DNA of 64,000 nucleotides from Ensifer sp. IC4062 (GTDB taxonomy: Bacteria > Pseudomonadota > Alphaproteobacteria > Rhizobiales > Rhizobiaceae): NCBI RefSeq assembly GCF_020193575.1, contig NZ_JADYVD010000001.1:1-64000 (forward strand), written 5' to 3'. The position numbers and the translations under genes are program-made. Every line of letters begins with the position of its first letter. Within the stretch, counting starts at the first letter, position 1. The notes beneath the pieces are model-generated. The model did not search any database and was not told the DNA's origin. It saw only the letters and a list, made by a program, of their open reading frames with translations. Below, in pieces: positions 37,801 to 48,043 of the stretch.

Positions 37801-38246
37801 CCGAAATAGGCAAGAACGCCATCACCCATCAACTTCGCAACATAGCCGTCGTAACGGACAATTTCGCCCGTAACGGCATTTTGGAACTGTCGCAGCAGCG
37901 CGCTCATTTCCTCCGGATCAAGACGGGTGGCCAAACCTGTCGAGCCGACCAGGTCGGCAAACATCACGGTGAGCTGGCGTCTTTCGGCTTCGCGTGGTCG
38001 GGCATGCGAGGGTTGCTTGATCTGAGTGACTGCTCCAAAAACTGTCGGTTGCCGTGGGACGCTGGAGCTTTCGAGTACAGCGATGGCCTCGAGGATCTTC
38101 TTCCGATGGGCGAGGGGCGCGACTCCGATTTCCTTCAAATCCTCGGCAGTCAGCTTGGCCAGTACTTCAGCGTCGATCGCGTTGCTCTCAAAGGCGGCGG
38201 CATATTGCGCAAGCCCCAAGCTCTCAAGCCACATCGCGACGTTCAT
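34872..38246 (-). CDS. SAM domain-class III adenylate/guanylate cyclase-AAA ATPase-TPR regulator
   Basis: A 1124-residue multidomain signalling protein. Residues about 1-60 are a SAM protein-interaction domain (MWLESLGLAQYAAAFE). A class III cyclase domain follows at about 85-260, with the metal-binding FADLVGSTGLATRL and YVAKLMGDGVLAYFGWP. An AAA-type ATPase (Walker A GEAGIGKSRIL, about 300-560) and helical TPR-like repeats to the C-terminus complete it. The architecture resembles the large rhizobial cyclases with ATPase and TPR modules, which make cAMP in response to an unknown input. The substrate (ATP or GTP) cannot be assigned. The start at 38246 is supported by the SAM domain beginning at once. 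Confidence 0.88.
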   Translation of the reverse strand: MNVAMWLESLGLAQYAAAFESNAIDAEVLAKLTAEDLKEIGVAPLAHRKKILEAIAVLESSSVPRQPTVFGAVTQIKQPSHARPREAERRQLTVMFADLVGSTGLATRLDPEEMSALLRQFQNAVTGEIVRYDGYVAKLMGDGVLAYFGWPQAHEEEAERAVRAALATVEAVKAVSTKDSRQLSVRVGIATGLVVVGDLIGTGAAQENAVAGETPNLAARLQKLAEPDTVVISELTYRLLGRLFEVKRIRPQKLHGFDTPTNSYLVTGESRAEGRFDALHTRVAAPLVGRDLDIGVLIDRWKLASSGEGQVVELFGEAGIGKSRILQELREQLKGEPVTYLRYFCSPYHAQSALYPIIDQLLRAADINRTDPPETQLSFLEEALAAARKPQLAVPLIAALLSIPTGDRYPTLDLMPQMQKARTFEVLIEQLEVLAGSKPVLMLLEDAHHLDPVSAELFDSIVGRIQRLPVMLIATYRPDGAVRWNGLPHATLLTLNRLSRAQTASIVDAMAGGKHLPSAVLDQILAKTEGVPLFVEELTKVVLESGLLQETGEDYKLSGPLPPLAVPATLHDSLMARLDRLASVREVAQIGAVIGREFSHDLLAAATGMSEAELEMATEQLVTAGLVFRRGGRGQASYAFKHALVQDAAYGSLLLSRRQQLHVRIAQILEERFPEIVAAEPELLAHHFEQASLVEKAVEYHERAGRRALSRSSLSEALLRFGNALNGLASLAPSPERTRRELSLQLAIGSAQMAAHGFASPETGAAYLRAREICEELDEMREAFPVLYGLCLYHLYSAELSEARRAADRLLELANSCNDRGLSFFAHRAAGVCALPAGEFSRARAHLEEALTLYDPQEHRSPAFVYAFDPRVVCLDYLARSLLALGFPEQALTVNDEATAEARNLEHRNSLALPLFFGGVIRQILGDCKGAKVRAGELLQISGEAGFRLWQAGATVLQAWAFAEEGDTDRARTDLQRGIEEWKGTGARYMLPYFAAVQAQIEMRAGNAGEATRLLQGAQDDIERTNERWFAAEVLRLQGEAALQSKVEPGEKAADCFRGALHTARAQGARFWELRAAMGLARLEHTETSARELTAILESFAEGFALPDLKAAQLLATTPKSPAA

Positions 38247-38278
38247 CGGGGTCGCCTCCCGGAAAAAACGCTAAAATT

Positions 38279-38549
38279 CTAATATACAGCAACGACCTCC
38301 AAAACGCACCGGAGTTGCGACCGCGACTCGACAGCTGAAACGCCCCGGATCAGCTTCTGCTTGGCGATGGTCAGCCCATAATTTGTGGCCCCCAGGGCAT
38401 CGCAGTAGACGGCGTCCAGCTTCGTCGGATCGATGCCGGAGGGGATGTTCAATGCGGCCGACTGCATCACCTCAAGGCTGCGGAGGATGGCATCCTTACG
38501 AACCGGCGCGAGACCCTCAGTGAGCTCGGTGACCTGGCAAAGTCGTCAT
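38279..38549 (-). pseudogene. Frameshifted remnant of an unidentified gene
   Basis: A ribosome site and ATG at 38549 open MTTLPG, which ends quickly, while the shifted frame reads VTELTEGLAPVRKDAILRSL, then LEVMQSAALNIPSGIDPTKL and GATNYGLTIAKQKLIRG, down to a stop near 38279. The two parts join after a single-base shift at about 38535. This is best explained as a broken or truncated small gene. The final 20 or so codons look like random sequence. The family is not recognised. Confidence 0.35.
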
Positions 38550-38866
38550 GTTGGTCTCCCTACAATTTCCGTTGGATTTCTCCTCTGTATCCCCGCTGGT
38601 GACGGGCGTATTCGCTTTCTCGTTGAGGGCCCGGCGGTGGCGACCGCTGCTGGCGCGTTCCTCCCCGGTGTTGTTCACGGGAGAGCCACGACATGACGAA
38701 CCGCTTCATGCCGGTGCTGGTCTTGCGGTTTGGGGTTGAGCCACGCTCGCAAGGAAGCTGCTCCATGCCGACAGTCGGAGCGGACGGCCGATTGCCCCAG
38801 TTTCGAAGGAACAAGCATGGTGACCTTGCCGTTAGGCCGTAAAATTGTGCAGCGGAGGCATAGCCG
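38550..38866. other. Upstream region of glgE; only a doubtful small frame
   Basis: A 49-codon frame at 38693-38842 (+) begins MTNRFMPVLVLRFGVEP behind GGGAGAG, but has no family features and may be chance. The bases 38854-38858 (GGAGG) are the ribosome site of the glgE gene. No promoter could be fixed by eye. Confidence 0.4.
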
Positions 38867-41800
38867 TTGGACACGCGCGCTCAAGTCGTTTCGCGAACCT
38901 CGCTTTCGCAACCACCGCGGATTTACTACGTGCATCCTTTGATGCTGAAGGGATTCGACGCGTGGAGAGAGGTCTTCGTGCATGCCAAGGACCTCGGTTT
39001 TGATACAGTCCTGACGGCACCGCTTTTTGAACGCGGCCATAATGCCAGCGTCTTCGTCACCGGCAACTTCGATCGGCTCGATCCTGACCTGGAAATGGGT
39101 GAGTCCGTCCAGGACGGCGTCAAGGCATTGGTCCAGGCGGCTGGGGAAAATGACCTCAAACTGATGCTCGACCTCGTCGTGGATCGGGTGGCCATCGATG
39201 ATGACAAGCCCGCGGGGTCCATCATTCCCGATCCACGCGTGGCACCGCAGGAAAGCTGCAGCCGGCGGGTCGATTTCAGAAGCGAAGCCAGGCACATCGA
39301 GGACTGGCGCAATCGTATGACTTCGCTCACCGGCCTCGGCATTGCGGGCTTTCGTTGTTTAGGCATCGGCCGTCTGGCGCCGGAGGCCTGGTACGATCTT
39401 ATCGCCTCGACCCGTAAGTTGACGCCAGAAACGATCTTTCTTGCCTGGACGCCTGGCAGTGCCTTCGAAGACCGCAAAGCTCTTGACGGGGCAGGCTTTG
39501 ACGGCAGCTTCTCCTCGCTTGCGTGGTGGAACCTTGAGGAACGGTGGATCGCAGACGAATATCAGATCCAGCGGCAGATCGGCTATCAAGTCACCTTCCC
39601 GGAGGCGCCGTTCGGCAAGCGGATCGCCCACGGCACCGACGGTTGTGAAGTGCTGCAGCGCAAGGCCATCCGCGCGCTGAGACTTGCTTCCACATTTGCC
39701 AGCGGCCTGATGATTCCAATGGGCTTCGAATACGGTGCTGCCACGCCGCTCGATCCATTGCACGGCGATGGAACCGGCCTGCTTAGTCTTCGCAAACACG
39801 GCTCGTTCGATCTTTCCGAGGATATCCGCGCCGTGAACGGCTGGACCAACAAGACGGCCGCCGGCTTCGCGCGGCAGCCGCTCAAACTCGTCTCCGCCAG
39901 CCAGACTCCGGCCGTCGCTCTGATGCAGACGGACGAGGAGGACATTCGCGCCTCACAGAAAATCCGCGTCGTTGTCCTCAACCGCGACCTCAGGCGCGTC
40001 GCTAACGCGCCCTTCAATGTCCTGCGGGAGGCGGCATCCTTATTTCTTCCGCTCGTCGACCCGCAGGCCGAAGATGAGGTTCTTGACGCTCGTTTCAAAC
40101 TGAGGCCGGGCGAGTTGCGCATTTTCGAGGGTCAATCATCCGTACCGATCGTTGATGCCGTTCGCGTACCCGATGTCAGCGAGGCCGCCGCGTCTACGAG
40201 ATTGGCAATCGAGAAGATCACGCCGTCGGTCGATGAGGGCCGCTTCGTGGTCAAGCGCATTGTCGGCGAGACGGTGAAGGTCGAGGCAGATATTTTCGGC
40301 GACGGCCACGACCCCCTTTCGGCTGTCCTGCTCTGGCGAGCAGTCGACGAAAGTGGTTGGAACGAAGTTCACATGGAGCTGGTCGAAAATGATCGCTGGC
40401 GTGCGGAATTCACGCCCAAGCGTCTGGGAAGGCACGAATTCGCGGTTGAGGCCTGGCGCAGTCCGTTTCAGATCTTCCGTTATGAGTTCACCAAGAAGCA
40501 CGAGGCGCGGCTCGACCTCCGGCTCGAAATCCAGGAGGGGATCAACCTCGTGGTGGACGAGCTCGACTACGCGAAAGGCCAGATCAAGACGCAGCTAAAA
40601 ACCCTCTTCGACAAGCTGGCGGCGGCGCAGGATGTCCAGCGCACCGAAATCCTGCTGGCGGCGGAAACCGCCGCGCTGATGGCGGCGGCAGATCGACGCC
40701 CCCATCGCCTCCGATCGCAGATTATCCCTCTTGATGCAGAGCGTCCGGCGGCCGCCTTTGCAAGCTGGTATCAGGTATTCCCACGCTCACAGAGCGGCGA
40801 TCCAACCCGCCATGGCACATTCGACGACGTCATCAAACGACTGCCGTCCATCCGCGCCATGGGCTTCGACGTGCTCTATTTCCCGCCCATTCATCCTATC
40901 GGCAAGACAAATCGGAAGGGCAGGAACAACAGTCTGCGCGCAGCCCCGGAGGATCCAGGCAGCCCTTATGCTATCGGCTCGGCGGAGGGCGGCCACGACG
41001 CGATCCACCCTCAGCTCGGCACTTTCGAGGACTTCCGGCGGCTGGTGGATGCCAGCAAGCACGAGGGCCTGGAGATCGCGCTCGACCTCGCCATCCAGGC
41101 CTCGCCCGACCACCCGTGGCTGAAACAGCATCCGGGCTGGTTCGACTGGCGGCCGGACGGAAGCATCCGTTATGCGGAAAATCCACCCAAGAAATATGAA
41201 GACATCGTCAATGTGGACTTCTATAGCTGGGACGCGATCCCATCCCTCTGGATCGAGCTGCGCGACATCGTGCAGAAGTGGATCGACGCCGGCGTTAAAC
41301 TCTTTCGCGTCGATAATCCGCACACCAAGCCCTTCCCCTTCTGGGAGTGGCTAATCGCCGATGTCAGGTCGAGGCACCCGGATGTGGTCTTCCTGTCGGA
41401 AGCTTTCACCAAGCCGAAGGTGATGTATCGGCTCGCCAAGATCGGCTTTTCTCAGTCGTACACCTATTTCACCTGGCGCAACACGAAGTGGGAGCTCGAG
41501 CAATACATGCGCGAGATCACCGCGGAGGAACCGAAGGAGTTCTTCCGCCCGCACTTCTTCGTCAACACGCACGACATCAATCCCGACTTCCTGCAGAACG
41601 CTCCGCGTCCGGCCTATCTGATCCGTGCGGCACTAGCCGCGACGCTGTCAGGGCTTTGGGGCGTCTACAACGGTTTCGAGCTCTGCGAGGGCCGGCCGGA
41701 CGCCAAGCGCAAGGAATATGCCGACTCGGAAAAATATGAGATCCGCGCCTGGGACTATGACCGACCGGGCAATATCAAATCGGAAATCGCGATGCTCAAC

Positions 41801-42121
41801 CGGATCCGAACGGAAAACCCGGCCCTGCATTCGCATCTCGGCCTCCAGCTTCTCACCGCCTGGAACGACAACATCATGTTCTATGAGAGGGTCAGTCCCG
41901 GGCGCGAGAACGCTTTGCTGATCGCCGTCAACCTCGATCCCTACAACGCTCAAGAGGCGGATGTGGAAATCCCGCTTCGGTCGTGGAACCTCCCAGACCA
42001 TGGCACGCTTGACCTCGAAGACCTGATCACAGGTCACACGTTCAGTTGGACCGGCAAGGTCCAACACCTTCGGCTCGATCCGCATGCTGGTCTGCCGTTT
42101 GCGATCTGGCGCGTGAGATAA
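38867..42121 (+). CDS. glgE: Alpha-1,4-glucan:maltose-1-phosphate maltosyltransferase
   Basis: A 1084-residue protein. The GlgE part spans about residues 440-1084: an N-terminal beta domain, then a GH13_3 barrel with nucleophile Asp816 in FRVDNPHTKP and acid/base Glu845 in FLSEAFTKP, 29 residues apart as in characterised GlgE. It extends alpha-1,4-glucan from maltose-1-phosphate. Residues about 15-400 form an additional GH13-like region (RIYYVHPLMLKGFDAWREVF; IAGFRCLGIGRL) without an evident catalytic pair; its role is unclear and it may be non-catalytic. The start is a TTG at 38867 behind GGAGG; a later ATG would cut into the N-terminal domain. It heads glgE-treS/mak-glgB. Confidence 0.92.
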   Translation: MDTRAQVVSRTSLSQPPRIYYVHPLMLKGFDAWREVFVHAKDLGFDTVLTAPLFERGHNASVFVTGNFDRLDPDLEMGESVQDGVKALVQAAGENDLKLMLDLVVDRVAIDDDKPAGSIIPDPRVAPQESCSRRVDFRSEARHIEDWRNRMTSLTGLGIAGFRCLGIGRLAPEAWYDLIASTRKLTPETIFLAWTPGSAFEDRKALDGAGFDGSFSSLAWWNLEERWIADEYQIQRQIGYQVTFPEAPFGKRIAHGTDGCEVLQRKAIRALRLASTFASGLMIPMGFEYGAATPLDPLHGDGTGLLSLRKHGSFDLSEDIRAVNGWTNKTAAGFARQPLKLVSASQTPAVALMQTDEEDIRASQKIRVVVLNRDLRRVANAPFNVLREAASLFLPLVDPQAEDEVLDARFKLRPGELRIFEGQSSVPIVDAVRVPDVSEAAASTRLAIEKITPSVDEGRFVVKRIVGETVKVEADIFGDGHDPLSAVLLWRAVDESGWNEVHMELVENDRWRAEFTPKRLGRHEFAVEAWRSPFQIFRYEFTKKHEARLDLRLEIQEGINLVVDELDYAKGQIKTQLKTLFDKLAAAQDVQRTEILLAAETAALMAAADRRPHRLRSQIIPLDAERPAAAFASWYQVFPRSQSGDPTRHGTFDDVIKRLPSIRAMGFDVLYFPPIHPIGKTNRKGRNNSLRAAPEDPGSPYAIGSAEGGHDAIHPQLGTFEDFRRLVDASKHEGLEIALDLAIQASPDHPWLKQHPGWFDWRPDGSIRYAENPPKKYEDIVNVDFYSWDAIPSLWIELRDIVQKWIDAGVKLFRVDNPHTKPFPFWEWLIADVRSRHPDVVFLSEAFTKPKVMYRLAKIGFSQSYTYFTWRNTKWELEQYMREITAEEPKEFFRPHFFVNTHDINPDFLQNAPRPAYLIRAALAATLSGLWGVYNGFELCEGRPDAKRKEYADSEKYEIRAWDYDRPGNIKSEIAMLNRIRTENPALHSHLGLQLLTAWNDNIMFYERVSPGRENALLIAVNLDPYNAQEADVEIPLRSWNLPDHGTLDLEDLITGHTFSWTGKVQHLRLDPHAGLPFAIWRVR

Positions 42122-42136
42122 GGCAGGAGAAACAAA

Positions 42137-45100
42137 ATGGACATGGTGATCACAAGGCGCGACCAGGGGCAGGATCAGACCAATCAGCAAGAACCTGATC
42201 CCCTATGGTATAAGGACGCGCTCATATACCAACTTCACATCAAGTCGTTCTTCGACGGCAACAACGACGGCATCGGCGACTTCAAGGGCCTTCACGAGAA
42301 GCTCGATCATGTGGCCTCGCTTGGCGCCAATACGATCTGGCTCCTACCTTTCTTTCCATCCCCGCGTCGCGACGACGGATACGATATCGCCGATTACACC
42401 AATGTCAGCGCCGACTATGGCACGGTGGAGGAGTTCAAGGCCTTTGTAGAAGCCGCGCATCAACGCGGCCTCCGGGTGATCATAGAGCTTGTCATCAACC
42501 ATACCTCTGACCAGCATCCATGGTTCCAGCGGGCGCGGCAGGCGCCCCCCGGCTCGCCGGAGCGGGACTTCTACGTCTGGTCGGATACAGATCAGAAGTT
42601 CCCCGAGACCCGCATCATCTTTCTCGATACCGAAAAGTCCAACTGGACATGGGACCCCGTCGCCGGCGCATATTATTGGCACCGGTTCTATTCCCACCAG
42701 CCTGACCTCAACTTCGACAATCCATTGGTTCTGGAGGAGCTTTTGGGTGTGATGCGCTTCTGGCTGGAGACCGGCATCGACGGTTTCCGCCTCGACGCGA
42801 TACCATATCTGGTGGAACGAGAAGGTACGATCAACGAGAACCTCGCCGAGACGCATGCGATCCTGAAGAGTATCCGCGCCGCCCTTGACGCCAGCCATCC
42901 AGGCAAGATGCTGCTTGCCGAGGCCAATCAATGGCCGGAGGATACGCGCGAGTATTTCGGCGATGGCGATGAATGCCACATGGCCTTCCACTTCCCGCTC
43001 ATGCCGCGCATGTACATGGCGATAGCCAAGGAAGACCGCTTCCCGATCACCGATATCATGCGGCAGACGCCGGAAATCCCGGAAACGTGCCAATGGGCGA
43101 TCTTCTTGAGGAACCATGACGAGCTGACGCTGGAGATGGTGACCGACGAGGAACGCGACTATCTCTGGAATATCTACGCTACCGACCGTCGAGCCCGGAT
43201 CAACCTCGGAATCCGGCGCCGTCTTTCGCCGCTCATGGAGCGCGATCGCCGTCGCGTCGAGTTGATGAACGCACTGCTATTTTCCATGCCCGGAACGCCT
43301 GTGATCTACTACGGCGACGAGATCGGCATGGGTGACAATATCTATCTCGGCGACCGCGACGGTGTGCGCACGCCGATGCAATGGTCGCCGGACCGCAATG
43401 GCGGTTTTTCCAAGACGGACCCGGCACGGCTTGTGCTTCCGCCCATCATGGACCCGCTTTACGGCTATGAGGCAGTCAATGTCGAAGCACAGGGCGCCGA
43501 TGCTCATTCGCTGCTCAACTGGACACGGCGTATGTTGGCGCTACGCAGCAAACATACGGCATTCGGGCGTGGCTCCTTAAGGTTCCTCTCGCCGGGAAAC
43601 AGGAAAATTCTTGCCTATCTGCGTGAATATCAAGACGAGACGATCCTCTGCGTCGCCAACTTGTCACGCCTGCCCCAGGCTGTCGAACTCGATCTTGCGA
43701 ATTTTGCCGGCCGCACGCCCATTGAGTTGACCGGCATGTCGCCATTCCCGCCCATCGGTCAGCTCACCTACATGCTCACTCTGCCCCCCTATGGCTTCTT
43801 CTGGTTCCTGCTCGCCCAGGAGGCGGACGGCCCGGCCTGGCGCGCCGAACCACCGGAACAGATGCAGGACATGGTGACCGTGGTGGTGCGCCGCGACCTG
43901 CAGGAACTGGTCGATGAGCCACGGCTATCGGGCACGCTCTCGAACGAGATACTGCCGGCTTATCTCGGCAGGCGGCGCTGGTTCGGCGCCAAGGGCGAGA
44001 AGCTGAGGCATGCCTCGCTCGTCGTCGCCACGCCGCTTCCTTTCGCCCGTGACCTCTCTCTCGGAGAGGTGGAAGCCGAACTCGACGGCCGCAAGGACAT
44101 CTATCTGCTGCCGCTTGCGGTGTCGTGGGATGACAGACACCCAACGGCGCTTGCACAACAACTTGCGCTTGCCCGCCTCCGCCAGGGCCGCCGCGTCGGA
44201 TTTTTGACCGACGGATTTGCGATAGAGGCGCTGGCACGCGGCGTCATCCGCGGACTCCGCGAACGTGCGGTGATCTCCGACCGGGCGGGCACGCTCGAAT
44301 TCCTCGGGACGGATCAGCTCGACCGCATGAGCGTGAACGACGACCTGCCGGTACGTTGGCTCTCAGCCGAGCAGTCCAACAGCTCGCTTATCATCGGCGA
44401 GATCGCGATGGTCAAGCTCATCCGCCACGTCCTGCCGGGCGTCCATCCAGAGGTGGAGATGACTCGCTATCTGACGAAAGTCGGATATGGGAACACTGCA
44501 CAACTGCTCGGCGAAGTCGCGCACACAACGCCGAACGGCTGCCGTTGCACATTGATGGTCGTAGAAGGAGCGATCCGCAATCAAGGCGATGCCTGGAACT
44601 GGATGCTCAGCAACCTACGCCGCGCGATAGACGAGGTGATGGTAACCGGTATCGAAGTAGACTTGGCCGATGAATATTTCAGACCGTTGGTCGATTTCGC
44701 CGCAACCATTGGCAAGCGGCTCGGTGAATTGCATGTGGCGCTGGCCCAGCCGACCGAAGATGAAGATTTCAAACCGGTACGCATGTCCAACGAGGATGCC
44801 CGACGGTGGGGCGATGCCGCGAAGAAGCAGATTCAGGAAGGCATCGCCATTCTTGAGGAGAGCCAGAAAAGTCTCGCCCCTGAGATCGTCCAGCAGATCG
44901 AACCGCTCGTCGAACGACGCGAGGAGCTTTTGAGGCTGGCCGAGCATCTTGCAAAGGCCGCGGCTCGCACATTGATGACCCGCAATCACGGCGACTTCCA
45001 TCTGGGTCAGGTTCTTGTTGCGGAAGGTGATGCCTATATCATCGACTTCGAGGGCGAACCCGCCCGCGACCTCGCCGAACGCCGCTCCAAGGCCAATCCG

Positions 45101-45448
45101 CTGCGGGATGTTGCAGGGTTGCTGCGATCACTCAGCTATCTTGCGGCGGCCGCCGATCTCGAGCGGGAACTGGTGAGCGAGGTGGACGATCGAAGACATG
45201 GCGCGCTTGTGGCGCGCTTCATCGACATGGCGGAGCCTGCCTTCCTCGAAAGTTATTTCGACGCAGTCGGTAATACACGAGAACTCAACTTACGTCCGGT
45301 TTCGCGCGGGCGCATTCTCGACCTGTTCCTGCTGGAGAAGGCGGCCTACGAGATCGCTTATGAAGCGCGCAATCGTCCCAACTGGCTGCGGCTGCCGATC
45401 GCCGGGTTCTCGGCTATCGCATCGAGACTCTTGGAGAACGTCGCATGA
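42137..45448 (+). CDS. treS: Trehalose synthase-maltokinase fusion
   Basis: A 1103-residue fusion. Residues about 20-560 are the TreS GH13 domain, with Asp220 in [10 protein letters not shown] and Glu262 in LLAEANQW as the expected catalytic pair. Residues about 590-1103 are a maltokinase (Pep2/Mak) domain: [26 protein letters not shown] and [13 protein letters not shown] carry the kinase-like catalytic Asp residues. TreS interconverts trehalose and maltose, and the kinase phosphorylates maltose with ATP to maltose-1-phosphate, the GlgE donor. It begins 15 bases after glgE and overlaps glgB by four bases. Fusions of this kind are common, so the length is normal. Confidence 0.93.
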   Translation: MDMVITRRDQGQDQTNQQEPDPLWYKDALIYQLHIKSFFDGNNDGIGDFKGLHEKLDHVASLGANTIWLLPFFPSPRRDDGYDIADYTNVSADYGTVEEFKAFVEAAHQRGLRVIIELVINHTSDQHPWFQRARQAPPGSPERDFYVWSDTDQKFPETRIIFLDTEKSNWTWDPVAGAYYWHRFYSHQPDLNFDNPLVLEELLGVMRFWLETGIDGFRLDAIPYLVEREGTINENLAETHAILKSIRAALDASHPGKMLLAEANQWPEDTREYFGDGDECHMAFHFPLMPRMYMAIAKEDRFPITDIMRQTPEIPETCQWAIFLRNHDELTLEMVTDEERDYLWNIYATDRRARINLGIRRRLSPLMERDRRRVELMNALLFSMPGTPVIYYGDEIGMGDNIYLGDRDGVRTPMQWSPDRNGGFSKTDPARLVLPPIMDPLYGYEAVNVEAQGADAHSLLNWTRRMLALRSKHTAFGRGSLRFLSPGNRKILAYLREYQDETILCVANLSRLPQAVELDLANFAGRTPIELTGMSPFPPIGQLTYMLTLPPYGFFWFLLAQEADGPAWRAEPPEQMQDMVTVVVRRDLQELVDEPRLSGTLSNEILPAYLGRRRWFGAKGEKLRHASLVVATPLPFARDLSLGEVEAELDGRKDIYLLPLAVSWDDRHPTALAQQLALARLRQGRRVGFLTDGFAIEALARGVIRGLRERAVISDRAGTLEFLGTDQLDRMSVNDDLPVRWLSAEQSNSSLIIGEIAMVKLIRHVLPGVHPEVEMTRYLTKVGYGNTAQLLGEVAHTTPNGCRCTLMVVEGAIRNQGDAWNWMLSNLRRAIDEVMVTGIEVDLADEYFRPLVDFAATIGKRLGELHVALAQPTEDEDFKPVRMSNEDARRWGDAAKKQIQEGIAILEESQKSLAPEIVQQIEPLVERREELLRLAEHLAKAAARTLMTRNHGDFHLGQVLVAEGDAYIIDFEGEPARDLAERRSKANPLRDVAGLLRSLSYLAAAADLERELVSEVDDRRHGALVARFIDMAEPAFLESYFDAVGNTRELNLRPVSRGRILDLFLLEKAAYEIAYEARNRPNWLRLPIAGFSAIASRLLENVA

Positions 45449-47652
45449 GATATGAACGCGCAGACCTGATGATCGGCACTGTCGCTGAAGGCCTCCAGGC
45501 TCTCGTCGAAGGCCGGCATGGCGATCCTTTCTCTATCCTCGGTCGTCATCGATATGACGATCTCAACGTCGTGAGGGCCCTGTTGCCCGGTGCCGTCTCG
45601 GTGGACGTACTTGAGTCCGATACCAACCGCGCGCTGACGCGGCTGGAGATGATTCACGACGGCGGACTTTTCGCCGGTGCAATCGGCGGCGCGGCCAGTT
45701 ACCTCCTTCGCATCCATTGGCCGGATGCCGTGCAGGAGACGGAGGACCCTTATTCCTTTAGCCTGCTCCTCGGTGACCTTGATCTGCATCTGATCTCCCA
45801 GGGCACCCATTACGATCTCGGCCGCACCCTTGGTGCCATTCCGATGGAGGTCGATGGTATCCAGGGCGTGCGTTTTTCCGTCTGGGCACCCAATGCGCGG
45901 CGCGTTTCCGTCGTCGGCGATTTCAACAGTTGGGATGGCCGCCGACATCCGATGCGACTGCGGCCATCAGCCGGCGTATGGGAAATCTTCATTCCGCGAA
46001 TTACGCACGGAGAGCGCTACAAATTCGAGCTGCTCGACGCCCACGGCAATCTCCTGCCGCAGAAAGCGGATCCGGTAGCCCGCGCCAGCGAAGCCGCCCC
46101 CTCGACGGCTTCGATCGTCGCGTCGTCCAAACCTTTCCGCTGGAGCGACGAGGAATGGATGCGCGCCCGCCGCGCCGACCGGTCGATGACGGGTGCAATC
46201 TCGGTCTACGAAGTGCATCCCGGGTCCTGGCTGAGGATCGCCGAGGAGGGAAATCGGGCGCTCGACTGGGTCGAGCTCAGCCAGCGGCTGATCCCCTATG
46301 CGCACGATCTCGGCTTCACGCACATCGAATTTCTGCCGATCATGGAGCATCCCTTCGGCGGCTCTTGGGGCTACCAGCCGCTCGGACTTTTCGCTCCCAC
46401 CGGTCGTTACGGCATGCCGGAGGATTTTGCCTATTTCGTCGACCGCTGCCATGCCGCTGGCATAGGCGTCATCCTCGACTGGGTCCCGGCGCATTTTCCC
46501 ACCGATGTCTGGGGACTCGCCCGTTTCGACGGCACCGCACTTTACGAACACGAGGATCCGCGCGAGGGCTTCCACAGGGACTGGAACACGCTGATTTATA
46601 ATCTCGGCCGCAACGAGGTGAAAGGGTTCTTAATTGCCAGCGCACTGGAATGGCTGGAGCATTATCACGTGGATGCATTGCGCGTGGACGCAGTCGCCTC
46701 GATGCTCTACCGGGACTACAGCCGCGAGGAGGGCCAATGGATACCAAATCAATACGGTGGCCGTGAGAACCTTGAAGCGGTGGAGTTCTTCAAGCATTTG
46801 AACAGCATCATCCATCGGCGCTGCCCGCATGCCTTTACGGCCGCGGAAGAGTCGACCGCCTGGCCGGACGTTACCAAGCCGCCCGAGGAGGGCGGCCTCG
46901 GCTTTGATTTCAAGTGGAACATGGGCTGGATGCATGACACGCTGCACTACATGCAGGAGGATTCGGTCCACCGGAAGTACCACCACGGCGCGATGACCTT
47001 CGGCATGATCTACGCCTATTCCGAACGGTTCATGCTGCCGCTCTCCCATGACGAGGTGGTGCATGGCAAAGGTTCCTTGCTCGGGAAGATGCCCGGCGAC
47101 CAATGGCAAAGGCTAGCGAACCTGCGCGCCTACTACGGATTCATGTGGGCTCATCCAGGCAAGAAACTCCTCTTCATGGGCGGCGAGCTTGCCCAGGAAG
47201 GCGAATGGAGCCATGACGGCTCTGTTCATTGGGACCTGCTTGATCGGCCCGAACACGCGGGCATTCAGCAGTTGATCCGCGATCTTAACAGGCTGTATGT
47301 GCAAGAACCCGCGCTGCAGTTCGGCGACCTTGACCCGGCCGGCTTCGAATGGGCGGTCGTCGACGATGCGGAAAACTCCATCTACGGCATGTTTCGCAGT
47401 TCGCAAGACCGCTCCTCACAGTTCCTGATTATGTCTAATCTTACCCCGGTGCCGCGGCACGATTATCGCGTTGGCGTGCCGGTTGAAGGACGCTATGAGG
47501 TTGTGCTCAACACCGACGCGGCGATCTATGGAGGATCCAATCTCGGGCAGGCCGAAGCCTGGACAGAACGCAAGCCGGCGCACGGCAAGGACTTCTCTGT
47601 CCCTCTCACACTGCCGCCGCTTGCGACGGTCTTCCTGCGGTGGAGGCGATAG
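45445..47652 (+). CDS. glgB: 1,4-alpha-glucan branching enzyme
   Basis: A 735-residue GH13 branching enzyme: an N-terminal CBM48 domain ([20 protein letters not shown]), then the barrel with Asp415 ([11 protein letters not shown]), Glu468 ([10 protein letters not shown]) and Asp536 ([10 protein letters not shown]), whose spacing equals that of Escherichia coli GlgB. It adds alpha-1,6 branches to the glucan made by GlgE. Start overlap with the fusion gene (ATGA at 45445) shows coupling. The last 80 bases of this gene recur 0.9 kb downstream, which is unusual. Confidence 0.95.
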   Translation: MRYERADLMIGTVAEGLQALVEGRHGDPFSILGRHRYDDLNVVRALLPGAVSVDVLESDTNRALTRLEMIHDGGLFAGAIGGAASYLLRIHWPDAVQETEDPYSFSLLLGDLDLHLISQGTHYDLGRTLGAIPMEVDGIQGVRFSVWAPNARRVSVVGDFNSWDGRRHPMRLRPSAGVWEIFIPRITHGERYKFELLDAHGNLLPQKADPVARASEAAPSTASIVASSKPFRWSDEEWMRARRADRSMTGAISVYEVHPGSWLRIAEEGNRALDWVELSQRLIPYAHDLGFTHIEFLPIMEHPFGGSWGYQPLGLFAPTGRYGMPEDFAYFVDRCHAAGIGVILDWVPAHFPTDVWGLARFDGTALYEHEDPREGFHRDWNTLIYNLGRNEVKGFLIASALEWLEHYHVDALRVDAVASMLYRDYSREEGQWIPNQYGGRENLEAVEFFKHLNSIIHRRCPHAFTAAEESTAWPDVTKPPEEGGLGFDFKWNMGWMHDTLHYMQEDSVHRKYHHGAMTFGMIYAYSERFMLPLSHDEVVHGKGSLLGKMPGDQWQRLANLRAYYGFMWAHPGKKLLFMGGELAQEGEWSHDGSVHWDLLDRPEHAGIQQLIRDLNRLYVQEPALQFGDLDPAGFEWAVVDDAENSIYGMFRSSQDRSSQFLIMSNLTPVPRHDYRVGVPVEGRYEVVLNTDAAIYGGSNLGQAEAWTERKPAHGKDFSVPLTLPPLATVFLRWRR

Positions 47653-47669
47653 GCTCATTCGTCGCTCTT
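47573..47669. repeat. Direct repeat, copy A: end of glgB and following bases
   Basis: Covers the last 80 bases of glgB and 17 beyond. A second copy is at 48496-48592. The two share a perfect 41-base run (47604-47644 equals 48526-48566) and high similarity on both sides. Copy A is intact coding sequence. Confidence 0.85.
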
Positions 47670-48043
47670 CCGTGATTGCCCTGCACGCGCTGCCAGCGCT
47701 TGCGCTGGACGGTTTTCCGGGCGGATTTCGGGCTTTGTGCCGAGTCGGTCCGCCAATTCTCGGTAGGTGAGGACTTCGTTCGCCATGCGAATCTTCGACG
47801 GCTGTCCGGAGGACCGTCGCAGGGACCGCCTAGTCTTTTAGCCCCCTAGTGTCAGTGTCGGGTGGAGAGTGGACGACAGCGACACGCGAAACTCGACACC
47901 CCACGAACGAGAACGCACGTCGCCTCGCGACGTATGTGTGCGCTGTTAGGGCAGATCAGCAGACGGGCCAGCCGAGAGCCTCTCTCTCGACCTCTAAACC
48001 CGTCACGGAAAGCCCGGCCCACCTCTCGACGCCGATTAATGGT
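47670..48043. other. Gap without a recognisable gene
   Basis: No frame with family features. A perfect 7-bp inverted repeat, CCAGCGC-TT-GCGCTGG, lies at 47693-47708 and could be a terminator for the glgE operon, although no T run follows. The rest looks non-coding and becomes AT-richer towards the GNAT gene. Confidence 0.45.
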
